From positions 1 to 6,252 of the forward strand of contig JAGOCT010000110.1 in assembly GCA_017998585.1 (NCBI GenBank): 6,252 nt of DNA, read 5' to 3'. The stretch comes from Candidatus Cloacimonadota bacterium. GTDB lineage: Bacteria; Cloacimonadota; Cloacimonadia; Cloacimonadales; WRIO01. The translations under genes and the position numbers were made by a program. Shown here one piece after another: positions 1-5,883 of the stretch (positions are counted from its first letter, which is position 1; every line of letters begins with the position of its first letter). Below the pieces are notes generated by a model. It was not told where the DNA came from. It worked only from the letters and a program-made list of their open reading frames with translations, and searched no databases.

Positions 1-1900
1 AAATACCATTCAATGTACCTAACCACAAGTTTCCGTTATTATCTCTAACATAGGCCTTTGTAACACCAAAACCTTTAAGTTCATTTGTAAAAATCTTTTT
101 GAAAGTTTTATTATCCCTGTTAAATTCAATAATTCCTTCACCAAAAGTATAACACCATACAGTTTTTTTATTCAGGATTTCCAAACCAATAATGTTACTA
201 TTAAAAACTTTCAAATCAATTTTATACTCAGCTATTTTTTCACCTTTTTTGTTATAAACATAAATTCCATTATTACCCACAGCTATCCATAACAAACCTG
301 TTTCATCTTCAACAATCTGATAACCAGTAACAGCATTATTGAAAGTAAAATACTTGTAATTATAATTTTTATCATATTTAATAAGGTAATATCGCATCAT
401 TATCCAAATATTGCCTTCGGAATCTACAAATATCTCTGAAACATAAGAATCTGTTTTCTCAACTTCTTTTGGTCTTCTGTTGATAAATTTCTTTCCATCA
501 AACATAACCAGCCCGTTATTATATGTACCAGCCCAAATATTGCCTTTTGTATCAGTAGCTAAAGCCCATGTATCTTTGTGTGGAATATTGTCCTGAATAT
601 TATAATAATTGATGCTTCTATCAGGATTTATTCGTGTTAAACCATTGTCTGTTGAAACCCATATACTCCCATCAATTCCTTCTGTTGTATTAGTAGTTCC
701 TGAATGAGACAGACCATTTTTAGATGTATAATTACTTATATTTCCCTGAACTATCATATCAACACCAGAGCCATTGGTACCTAACCAAAGGTTAAATTCT
801 CTGTCAACATACAATGTTTGTATATTATCGTTAGACAAACCGTTTTCAGAAGTATAAACACGAGTCTGATTATCTTTCATATCAAATTCTATCAAACCCT
901 GAGTTGTACTTACCCAAAGTTTACCATCAAGAAAATAGGCATCAGTCATTCCCAATAAAGAAACATGTCTTGCATTAATTTTTTGAGGGCTGTAATAACC
1001 TTTCCTAGATCGTAAATCATAATAAAATAAAGAGCCATTGTCATCTAAAAATAACAAATGATTATTTTGTTTATAATAGTCTATTTCATTTTTTTGGTTG
1101 CGACACAAAACATTGACAATATTTTTACCTTTAACAACAGCATTGTATGCCCCATTGCTGATATTATACTGATACCAGTAACTCAGATTGTGGGCTACAT
1201 TTGTATATATGATCATATATTCATCTTTTTGATCTTCAAGCGATAACATTACCATTTGAATATCTTTATGTATGGAAAAACCAAATTTTTCACTCAGATT
1301 TGTTACTTTTTTTGTTTGAATATTTACCAGATAAGCGTTTTTATTTAGCTGAATGAAAATATGATTTAAATCAGGATAACTAAATAGAGGAGTTGGTGTA
1401 TCTACTTTTTCAGGTAATACAGATAAATCAAAATAAGGTTTAAATGTTTTTGTTCTAAAATCTAGATAAAACACTTTTGATGGGGTAGCAACAAAGATAT
1501 AGTCAGCTAAAGAATCACTATAAGATCCAACATGAACCACTTCTTCTTTGAATACTCTTTTAAAATAATTCTGATCAAAATTATAATTTTTATTATTTTC
1601 AATCAAACTAACAGATGAAAATCCAAGAAAATATAATGGTGAACTATTGGTACCAATTGATTTAAGACTATTCGTAGCAATGCCACTGTTCAAATCAAAA
1701 TTTTCGAAATGATAGCCATCAAATTTGGAAGCACCCCCCAAAGTTCTCAACCAGATATATCCTTCTTTGTCCTGAGTGATGTAATTAACCTGATTTTGAG
1801 GTAATCCATCTTGCGTTGAGTAGTTCCTGACAGGTAAAGATTGAGAGAATAATCCAGATATTAATAAAATCAATAAATAGAGAATGATATATTTCTTCAT
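1..1900 (-). CDS. Exported two-component-type beta-propeller (Reg_prop) sensor protein, 3' end beyond the window
   Basis: The minus-strand frame is open from ATG at 1900-1898 to the left edge (633 codons, no stop). The start is fixed by GGAGG four bases upstream. Residues 1-19 form a Sec signal peptide (MKK, a hydrophobic stretch, then LFS before Gln20). Residues 27-65 are the usual N-terminal Reg_prop opening: DGLPQNQV, then GYIW and KFDGYHF. From residue 325 the repeats are regular. The motif D-x-x-G-N-[IL]-W-[LVI]-x-T-x-x-G-[LI] has its Trp at 329, 372, 414, 456, 499, 538, 582 and 626, a period of 39-44 residues that matches propeller blades. Residues 66-314 lack clear motifs, though stretches such as IFVATPSKVFYLDF look like diverged blades. 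Known relatives have two seven-bladed propellers, then a Y_Y_Y domain and often a membrane helix with a histidine kinase, GGDEF or DNA-binding domain. The output domain here lies off the window, so kinase, other regulator or stand-alone protein cannot be decided. Family assignment is confident; ligand and output are unknown. Confidence 0.88.
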   Translation of the reverse strand, partial: MKKYIILYLLILLISGLFSQSLPVRNYSTQDGLPQNQVNYITQDKEGYIWLRTLGGASKFDGYHFENFDLNSGIATNSLKSIGTNSSPLYFLGFSSVSLIENNKNYNFDQNYFKRVFKEEVVHVGSYSDSLADYIFVATPSKVFYLDFRTKTFKPYFDLSVLPEKVDTPTPLFSYPDLNHIFIQLNKNAYLVNIQTKKVTNLSEKFGFSIHKDIQMVMLSLEDQKDEYMIIYTNVAHNLSYWYQYNISNGAYNAVVKGKNIVNVLCRNQKNEIDYYKQNNHLLFLDDNGSLFYYDLRSRKGYYSPQKINARHVSLLGMTDAYFLDGKLWVSTTQGLIEFDMKDNQTRVYTSENGLSNDNIQTLYVDREFNLWLGTNGSGVDMIVQGNISNYTSKNGLSHSGTTNTTEGIDGSIWVSTDNGLTRINPDRSINYYNIQDNIPHKDTWALATDTKGNIWAGTYNNGLVMFDGKKFINRRPKEVEKTDSYVSEIFVDSEGNIWIMMRYYLIKYDKNYNYKYFTFNNAVTGYQIVEDETGLLWIAVGNNGIYVYNKKGEKIAEYKIDLKVFNSNIIGLEILNKKTVWCYTFGEGIIEFNRDNKTFKKIFTNELKGFGVTKAYVRDNNGNLWLGTLNGI

Positions 1901-1918
1901 GATACCTCCTTTTTTTCC

Positions 1919-1946
1919 ATTAGCATTTCTACATTTTTTTTGTCAA
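1919..1946 (-). promoter_or_regulatory. Candidate sigma70-type promoter of the propeller gene
   Basis: Read on the minus strand, a perfect -35 hexamer TTGACA (1946-1941) is followed after 16 bases by GCTAAT (1924-1919), a 4 of 6 match to TATAAT. This would start transcription near 1912, just ahead of the GGAGG site at 1909-1905, giving a very short leader. The -35 is convincing; the -10 is weak and the surrounding sequence is AT-rich, so the match could be chance. Confidence 0.4.
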
Positions 1947-1964
1947 TCAAAAAAATAATTTTTT

Positions 1965-1980
1965 ATATATTGCAGTATAT
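1965..1980. promoter_or_regulatory. Operator-like palindrome upstream of the propeller gene
   Basis: ATATATTGCAGTATAT is a 16-bp inverted repeat centred on TGCA, with one imperfect pair (T opposite G). It lies 18 bp upstream of the TTGACA hexamer of the propeller gene, where an activator could bind. Short AT-rich palindromes arise easily by chance in such sequence, so this is only a candidate. Confidence 0.25.
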
Positions 1981-2081
1981 TCCAGATTTTTCTTAGCTAG
2001 TAACACGATATTCCTACATATTACATTAACCAAGTTTTTCATAAATTTAGAAAAAATAATAATCCTATTTAAATTTTTTTT

Positions 2082-2110
2082 CCTTATACCATCCTTATAC
2101 CATCCTTATC
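2082..2110. repeat. 11-bp tandem direct repeat, about 2.6 copies
   Basis: The unit CCTTATACCAT occurs at 2082-2092 and again, exactly, at 2093-2103, followed by a partial copy CCTTAT at 2104-2109. An 11-bp period puts each copy on about the same face of the helix. Known PhoB/OmpR-family response regulators bind direct repeats with this period, but nothing here identifies a regulator. It could equally be replication slippage in AT-rich sequence. It lies about 155 bp upstream of the tdh -35 candidate. Confidence 0.6.
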
Positions 2111-2262
2111 TGAAACGGTATATGATTTATCATACAATTACTCTCTTTTAAGCTTTAATTATTTTTATGACTCTCAGAACTAATATTTTAAATTTATTTA
2201 TTAAAAGCGATTCATATACTATATCTGAAAATACAAGCAGAAAAAAAATCTTTAGTTTTTAT

Positions 2263-2294
2263 TTGACAAAAACATGCACATAGAAAATTTTAAT
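2263..2294 (+). promoter_or_regulatory. Candidate promoter of tdh
   Basis: A perfect TTGACA (2263-2268) precedes tdh. The best -10 is TTTAAT (2289-2294), 4 of 6, after a 20-base spacer that is longer than ideal; hexamers at 16-18 bases are poorer. A start near 2301 would leave room for the GGAGG site at 2313-2317. The -35 is the persuasive part. Confidence 0.35.
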
Positions 2295-2312
2295 AAAAAA
2301 ATCAATAAAGAT

Positions 2313-2317
2313 GGAGG
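2313..2317 (+). promoter_or_regulatory. Ribosome binding site that sets the tdh start at TTG 2323
   Basis: GGAGG lies five bases before TTG at 2323. The upstream in-frame ATG at 2311 overlaps this site and has only an A/T-rich run before it with no Shine-Dalgarno match. Starting at TTG also gives the usual N-terminus of the family, M-K-N-I-L-V-I-G, directly before the nucleotide-binding glycines. Confidence 0.75.
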
Positions 2318-2322
2318 CTATT

Positions 2323-3273
2323 TTGAAAAATATCCTTGTGATTGGAGCAGCAGGTCAGATCGGTTCTGAATTAGTACCTGCATTAAGAACGCAATATGGC
2401 AAAAACAATGTAGTTGCAGCAGATTTAAATACGGTTGATAATGCAGAAATTTTACAGGACGGTCCATTTTTCAAACTTGATATTCTGGACACTGAATCAA
2501 TTGTTAAAGTAGTCAAAGACTACAAAATTGATACGATATATAATCTTGTTGCATTGTTATCAGCCCGTGGTGAAGCTGAACCTCAGCTTTCATGGAAAAT
2601 TAATATGGGCGGACTTGTCAATTTACTTGAAATTTCCAGAGAATATAATTGTGCTTTATTTACACCAAGTTCTATTAGCGCTTTTGGTCCAAGTACCCCA
2701 AAAGATAATACACCACAAAATACAATCCAAAGACCATCTACAATTTATGGAGTAACCAAGGTATCAGGCGAATTATTGTGTGATTATTATTTTAAAAGAT
2801 TTGGTGTTGATACCCGTGGTGTCAGATATCCTGGCATCATTTCAAATGTAACACCTCCAGGTGGTGGAACAACTGATTACGCAGTTCATATCTACTATGA
2901 TGCGATCAAATATAAAAAATACAGCTGTTTCCTTAAAGAAGGCACCTCTCTTGATATGATGTATATGCCGGATGCTGTAAGAGCTGCAATTGATATCATG
3001 GAAGCAGATCCTGCTAAATTGATTCACAGAAACTGCTTTAACGTTACTGCAATGAACTTCACTCCTGAACAAATTGAAGCAGAAATTAAAAAACATATCC
3101 CTGACTTTGTGATGGACTATAATGTTGACCCAATCCGTCAGGCAATTGCAGATTCATGGCCCAACAGTATGGATGATTCCGTTGCCCGTCAGGAATGGGG
3201 ATGGAAACATGAATACGATCTGGCATCCATGACTACCGATATGTTGAATGTCTTAAGCAAAAAATTAAAATAA
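2323..3273 (+). CDS. tdh: L-threonine 3-dehydrogenase, short-chain (SDR/epimerase-like) type
   Basis: A cytoplasmic NAD-dependent enzyme that oxidises L-threonine to 2-amino-3-ketobutyrate, which KBL ligase normally cleaves to glycine and acetyl-CoA. Numbering from TTG 2323 (316 aa; relatives are about 312-317): Rossmann loop GAAGQIG at 8-14; Asp34 after strand 2 (AADL), which favours NAD over NADP; a Ser pair at 116-117 in TPSSISAFG; catalytic Tyr142 and Lys146 in IYGVTK. RYPGIIS, GTTDYAV, MMYMPDA and the C-terminal NVTAMNFTPE block are typical of this TDH subgroup rather than of UDP-sugar epimerases. This is the SDR form seen in Thermoplasma, Flavobacterium and animals, not the zinc-dependent E. 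coli Tdh. The gene stands alone: a promoter candidate upstream, a terminator right after it, and no kbl beside it. An ATG at 2311 would add four residues but lacks a ribosome binding site. Family is near certain; threonine as substrate is likely from the conserved blocks. Confidence 0.92.
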   Translation: MKNILVIGAAGQIGSELVPALRTQYGKNNVVAADLNTVDNAEILQDGPFFKLDILDTESIVKVVKDYKIDTIYNLVALLSARGEAEPQLSWKINMGGLVNLLEISREYNCALFTPSSISAFGPSTPKDNTPQNTIQRPSTIYGVTKVSGELLCDYYFKRFGVDTRGVRYPGIISNVTPPGGGTTDYAVHIYYDAIKYKKYSCFLKEGTSLDMMYMPDAVRAAIDIMEADPAKLIHRNCFNVTAMNFTPEQIEAEIKKHIPDFVMDYNVDPIRQAIADSWPNSMDDSVARQEWGWKHEYDLASMTTDMLNVLSKKLK

Positions 3274-3288
3274 ACCTTTTAATAAATG

Positions 3289-3314
3289 AAGACACCTTCG
3301 GGCGTCTTTTTTTT
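3289..3314 (+). terminator. Rho-independent terminator of tdh
   Basis: Fifteen bases after the tdh stop, AAGAC-A-CC pairs with GG-C-GTCTT around a TTCG tetraloop (one A/C mismatch), followed by a run of T to 3314. Stem, stable loop and T tract form a textbook intrinsic terminator that separates tdh from acpS. Confidence 0.9.
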
Positions 3315-3385
3315 GAAAGATAATATGAACATACTCCCCTAATATTGGTGGAAAATTACCCGTAACACGATAATAAGGAGACATT

Positions 3386-3766
3386 ATGCCCATTTTTGGA
3401 ATTGGAACCGACATAATAGAAGTTCAGAGAGTTCAAAAAGCAATTTCAAAATCACAACGTTTTAAAGAACGTGTGTTTACTGAAGAAGAAATTGCCTTAT
3501 GTGAAAACAAATCCAATCCCTGGCAGAGCTATGCAGCCCGTTTTGCAGCTAAAGAAGCAATGTTGAAAGCTATGGGAACCGGCTGGTCAGGCGGAATTGA
3601 ATGGAAAGACATATCTGTCGAGCATAATGAACATGGGAAACCAATCATAAAAGTGTATAATAGGGTTTCAGACTTTTGTCAAGCAAATCATATTACCCAG
3701 ATCCATCTCAGCCTGACTCATATTAAAGAACTGGCAATGGCTTATGTGATCCTTGAAATTAACTGA
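3386..3766 (+). CDS. acpS: Holo-[acyl-carrier-protein] synthase
   Basis: AcpS transfers the 4'-phosphopantetheine arm of coenzyme A to the conserved serine of apo-ACP, switching on fatty-acid synthesis; it is a small cytoplasmic, Mg-dependent homotrimer. The 126-residue length is that of a typical AcpS. The N-terminal GIGTDIIEVQRV holds the metal-binding Asp9. The signature ARFAAKEAMLKAMGTG (residues 51-66) holds Glu57. The C-terminal SLTHIKELAMAYVI matches the S-[IL]-[ST]-H strand of the family. The ATG is set by AAGGAG (3375-3380) five bases upstream. It lies 112 bp after the tdh stop, beyond a strong terminator, and 410 bp before dsbD, so it looks monocistronic. I see no good promoter in 3315-3385: GATAAT at 3369-3374 abuts the ribosome binding site and would leave almost no leader. 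Confidence 0.95.
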   Translation: MPIFGIGTDIIEVQRVQKAISKSQRFKERVFTEEEIALCENKSNPWQSYAARFAAKEAMLKAMGTGWSGGIEWKDISVEHNEHGKPIIKVYNRVSDFCQANHITQIHLSLTHIKELAMAYVILEIN

Positions 3767-3847
3767 TAAATTTTGAATCAGTCTCATTGATCAATAATGG
3801 ATGATTCATGATAATTCAAGCTAAATCTCATGGATGATAAAAATAAC

Positions 3848-3870
3848 ATTAAGAAATCAGCTTAATTTTT
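3848..3870 (+). terminator. Weak terminator candidate after acpS
   Basis: ATTAAG (3848-3853) pairs with CTTAAT (3861-3866) around a seven-base loop, and a T run ending at 3870 follows. The stem is short and AT-rich, so it would be unstable. Its position about 80 bp past the acpS stop is plausible. Confidence 0.3.
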
Positions 3871-3906
3871 CTTTTAAAAATTTCAAAAGTAATAATTATA
3901 TTAGTC

Positions 3907-3942
3907 CCAAGCTCCCTTACAATAAGGAGTTGGATTAAATCC
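3907..3942. other. Stable hairpin with overlapping palindrome in the acpS-dsbD gap
   Basis: CCAA-CTC-CTTA-type arms (3907-3919 and 3923-3933) make 11 base pairs around a three-base loop, with single-base bulges at 3911 and 3914. The last two bases of the 3' arm start a second exact palindrome, GGATTAAATCC (3932-3942), so two alternative folds share bases. No T run follows on either strand, so it is not a normal terminator. It could be part of a small RNA, a leader structure or a protein-binding site. Confidence 0.45.
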
Positions 3943-4090
3943 TGATCAACTATTAATAAAGGACTACAGCTATAGGTATTAGTTTTTAAGCAATGTATCA
4001 ATAAAAAATTTAAAGTTAAAAATCACTTTTAAAAAGTTCGATACGAGCCGAATAACTGTTAAAACCTTAGCGTTTTTTGTCATTATCAAA

Positions 4091-4147
4091 TTTTTTTTAA
4101 TCATTTTTGTACTTTTTTTCATTTTAGGCATTCATTTTGCTTATAAT
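4091..4147 (+). promoter_or_regulatory. Candidate dsbD promoter with spaced T tracts
   Basis: A perfect TATAAT lies at 4142-4147, which would give a start near 4154 and a leader of about 22 bases containing GGAGG at 4168-4172. No good -35 sits 16-18 bases upstream. Instead there are T runs at 4091-4098, 4104-4108, 4113-4119, 4122-4125 and 4134-4137, roughly one helical turn apart. Such tracts can bend DNA or act as an UP element for RNA polymerase. The role is inferred. Confidence 0.4.
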
Positions 4148-4176
4148 ATCATCAAATACAAAATCACGGAGGTATC

Positions 4177-5883
4177 ATGTTTAAGAAAACAGCCTTTATA
4201 GCAATACTCTTAATTTTATGTTCGATGCTTTTTTCGCAAACTGTCACTGTAGAATCTCAGTCAGTAGAGATCAAACAAGGTGAGAAAGCGCAGATCAAAA
4301 TTAACATTGCAATTCCAGAGGGACAACATTGTACAAAACAGGAAGACTATTTATATGTTGATATAGATTCTCTTTCAGGCTTAACATCAGGAATTACAAT
4401 TTATCCACAAGGTAACAAAAAAGATGAAATGGGCAATGACCTGTACTATAATCAAATCATTTTAATCAAAGAAATTAGTGCAGATAACACCTTAACACCA
4501 GGCACACATTCTTTAAAATTAAAAGTAGGTTATCAATTCTGTAATGAAGAAGGGACATGTCTAATCCCTGAAGAAGTAGAGACAAGTGTCAACTTGAATG
4601 TTTTAAAAAGTCAGGGTCTTGATATCATGACTGTTTTAAAATTCATACTGCTTGCTTTTATTGGAGGTATTATCCTTAATGTCATGCCATGCGTTCTGCC
4701 TGTTCTTTCCATCAAAGCGCTCAGTATTGTTAAACAGAGTCATCAGGATAAGAAAGATATCTTCAGACATTCACTGGCTTATACCTTTGGTATCTTAGTA
4801 TCATTTTTAATTTTAAGTACAATTGTCATTTTAATTAAACTATCAGGTGAATTAGTCGGTTGGGGCTTCCAGTTCCAAAATCCAGGTTTTGTAATCGTGT
4901 TATATAGCGTGATGTTCGTATTTGCATTATCCATGTTTGATGTGCTGGTATTTCAAGCGCCTGGTATGAATATGGCTTATCAGGCATCCGGTAAAACTGG
5001 ATTCTCTGGTTCATTCCTGAGTGGAATCTTTGCAGTAATACTGGCAACCCCCTGCACTGCCCCATTCCTTGGAGCAGCCCTTGGATTTGCTTTCAGTCAG
5101 CCACCACTAGTCATTCTCTTTATCTTCCTTAGTATTGGTTTAGGTCTGGCATTACCTTTCTTAATGATTGGTTTCTTCCCTGGTTCTATCAAAATCTTCC
5201 CAAAACCAGGCAACTGGATGAATATTTTCAAAGAGTCTATGGGTTTCCTTCTCTTAGCAACTGCTGTATGGTTACTCAATGTGATTTATTCTCAATTAGG
5301 TGGATCTAATCTCATCAGAGTTTTATTCTTCACCGTAGTACTGGCATTTGCATCCTGGCTGTATGGCTCTTTTGTAAAACCGCAATACTCCAGAACAAAA
5401 CAATGGATTATGACTGTAGTCGCTGTTTTAGTGGTTATTTTTGGGGCATACTTCCTTTTACAGTTCAATGAAGTTAAAGCAGAAAACAATTCAGAAATGG
5501 CTCATAATAATGATTTATGGAAAGTATTCTCAGAAGAAGAGGTAAATCAGTTAGTCAGTGAAGGCAAACCAGTGTTTGTTGACTTCTCAGCTGAATGGTG
5601 TATGACCTGTAAATCTAATGAAACAACTGTATTATGGACTAAAGAAATTGAAGATGCTTTTGCTGCAAAAAATGTCACCTTATTCCGTGGGGATTATACC
5701 CGTAAAGACCCGATTATTCATGCCTGGTTAAAAAAATATAATAAAGCCGGTGTACCGCTTTATTTGTTATTTATTCCTGGTCAGAGTGATCCTGTTGTAT
5801 TTCCTGAGTTAATTACCAAAGGGATGGTTTTAGATAAAATTAACCTTATTCCAGAAAGCAATACACAAGGAGAAACTGAATGA
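4177..5883 (+). CDS. dsbD: Thiol:disulfide interchange protein DsbD, full three-domain form
   Basis: DsbD moves electrons from cytoplasmic thioredoxin across the inner membrane to periplasmic partners such as disulfide isomerases and cytochrome c maturation factors. All three domains are present in 568 aa. A signal peptide (1-20, ending LFS before Gln21) leads to the periplasmic alpha domain (about 22-145) with Cys122 and Cys128 in FCNEEGTC. The membrane domain (about 152-430) has roughly eight helices, with Cys172 in NVMPCVLPVLS and Cys293 in ATPCTAPFLGAA. The C-terminal thioredoxin-like gamma domain (about 446-568) has AEWCMTC (Cys475, Cys478) and the cis-proline loop GVPLYLLF (Pro527). The cysteine layout follows E. 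coli DsbD (103/109, 163/285, 461/464). An additional Cys52 in the alpha domain is not one of the known redox pairs. The ATG is set by GGAGG four bases upstream. The TGA stop overlaps the ATG of the next gene, so the two are co-transcribed and probably translationally coupled. Confidence 0.96.
   Translation: MFKKTAFIAILLILCSMLFSQTVTVESQSVEIKQGEKAQIKINIAIPEGQHCTKQEDYLYVDIDSLSGLTSGITIYPQGNKKDEMGNDLYYNQIILIKEISADNTLTPGTHSLKLKVGYQFCNEEGTCLIPEEVETSVNLNVLKSQGLDIMTVLKFILLAFIGGIILNVMPCVLPVLSIKALSIVKQSHQDKKDIFRHSLAYTFGILVSFLILSTIVILIKLSGELVGWGFQFQNPGFVIVLYSVMFVFALSMFDVLVFQAPGMNMAYQASGKTGFSGSFLSGIFAVILATPCTAPFLGAALGFAFSQPPLVILFIFLSIGLGLALPFLMIGFFPGSIKIFPKPGNWMNIFKESMGFLLLATAVWLLNVIYSQLGGSNLIRVLFFTVVLAFASWLYGSFVKPQYSRTKQWIMTVVAVLVVIFGAYFLLQFNEVKAENNSEMAHNNDLWKVFSEEEVNQLVSEGKPVFVDFSAEWCMTCKSNETTVLWTKEIEDAFAAKNVTLFRGDYTRKDPIIHAWLKKYNKAGVPLYLLFIPGQSDPVVFPELITKGMVLDKINLIPESNTQGETE

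Larger units (their letters stand above)
1901..2322. other. Divergent AT-rich intergenic region between the propeller gene and tdh
   Basis: About 420 bp without a supportable gene. It contains one promoter candidate for each flanking gene, a 16-bp palindrome, an 11-bp tandem repeat and a weak hairpin-like dyad around 2118-2135 (ATGAT, TT, ATCAT core). Several A and T runs are present. No tRNA, terminator with a GC-rich stem or small ORF with a ribosome binding site was seen. Confidence 0.7.
3767..4176. other. Long non-coding region between acpS and dsbD
   Basis: A 410-bp stretch with no supportable gene. In order: a palindrome ATTGATCAAT (3786-3795) inside an inverted repeat TGAATCA/TGATTCA (3774-3780 and 3802-3808); two copies of ATGGATGAT (3797-3805, 3830-3838); a weak terminator candidate (3848-3870); an 11-bp hairpin (3907-3933) and further small dyads up to 3975; TTCG/CGAA arms at 4037-4052; a T-tract-rich stretch (4073-4137) leading to a TATAAT before dsbD. 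Two terminators and a promoter do not require this length, so a structured leader, a small RNA or relics of a lost gene are possible. I recognise no riboswitch. Confidence 0.65.

Noticed and set aside
1058..1246. Plus-strand open frame of 62 codons
   Set aside because: It lies antisense inside the propeller gene; its Ile/Phe-rich product simply mirrors AT-rich codons and it has no ribosome binding site.
2528..3096. Two short frames inside tdh (plus 2528-2755, minus 2842-3096)
   Set aside because: Both are out-of-frame shadows of a well-supported enzyme gene and resemble no protein.
3345..3374. TTGGTG and GATAAT as an acpS promoter
   Set aside because: Transcription would start about five bases before the ATG and exclude the clear AAGGAG ribosome binding site.
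4036..4052. GTTCGATAC resembling a tRNA T loop
   Set aside because: No matching T-arm stem, anticodon arm or acceptor stem surrounds it.
4061..4078. AAAAC/GTTTT stem with T run as a terminator
   Set aside because: Only five mostly A-T pairs; in such T-rich sequence this is expected by chance and no transcript is known to need it.
3767..4176. Decayed insertion sequence in the acpS-dsbD gap
   Set aside because: No matched terminal inverted repeats, flanking target duplications or transposase-like frames could be found.
3983..4198. Open frame of about 70 codons reading across the dsbD start, with a membrane-like stretch
   Set aside because: It has no ATG, GTG or TTG start, and its hydrophobic run comes from T-rich DNA, where any frame reads as Phe/Leu/Ile.
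4835..5489. Three minus-strand frames inside dsbD
   Set aside because: They lie opposite the conserved membrane domain of DsbD and have no start signals or family resemblance.
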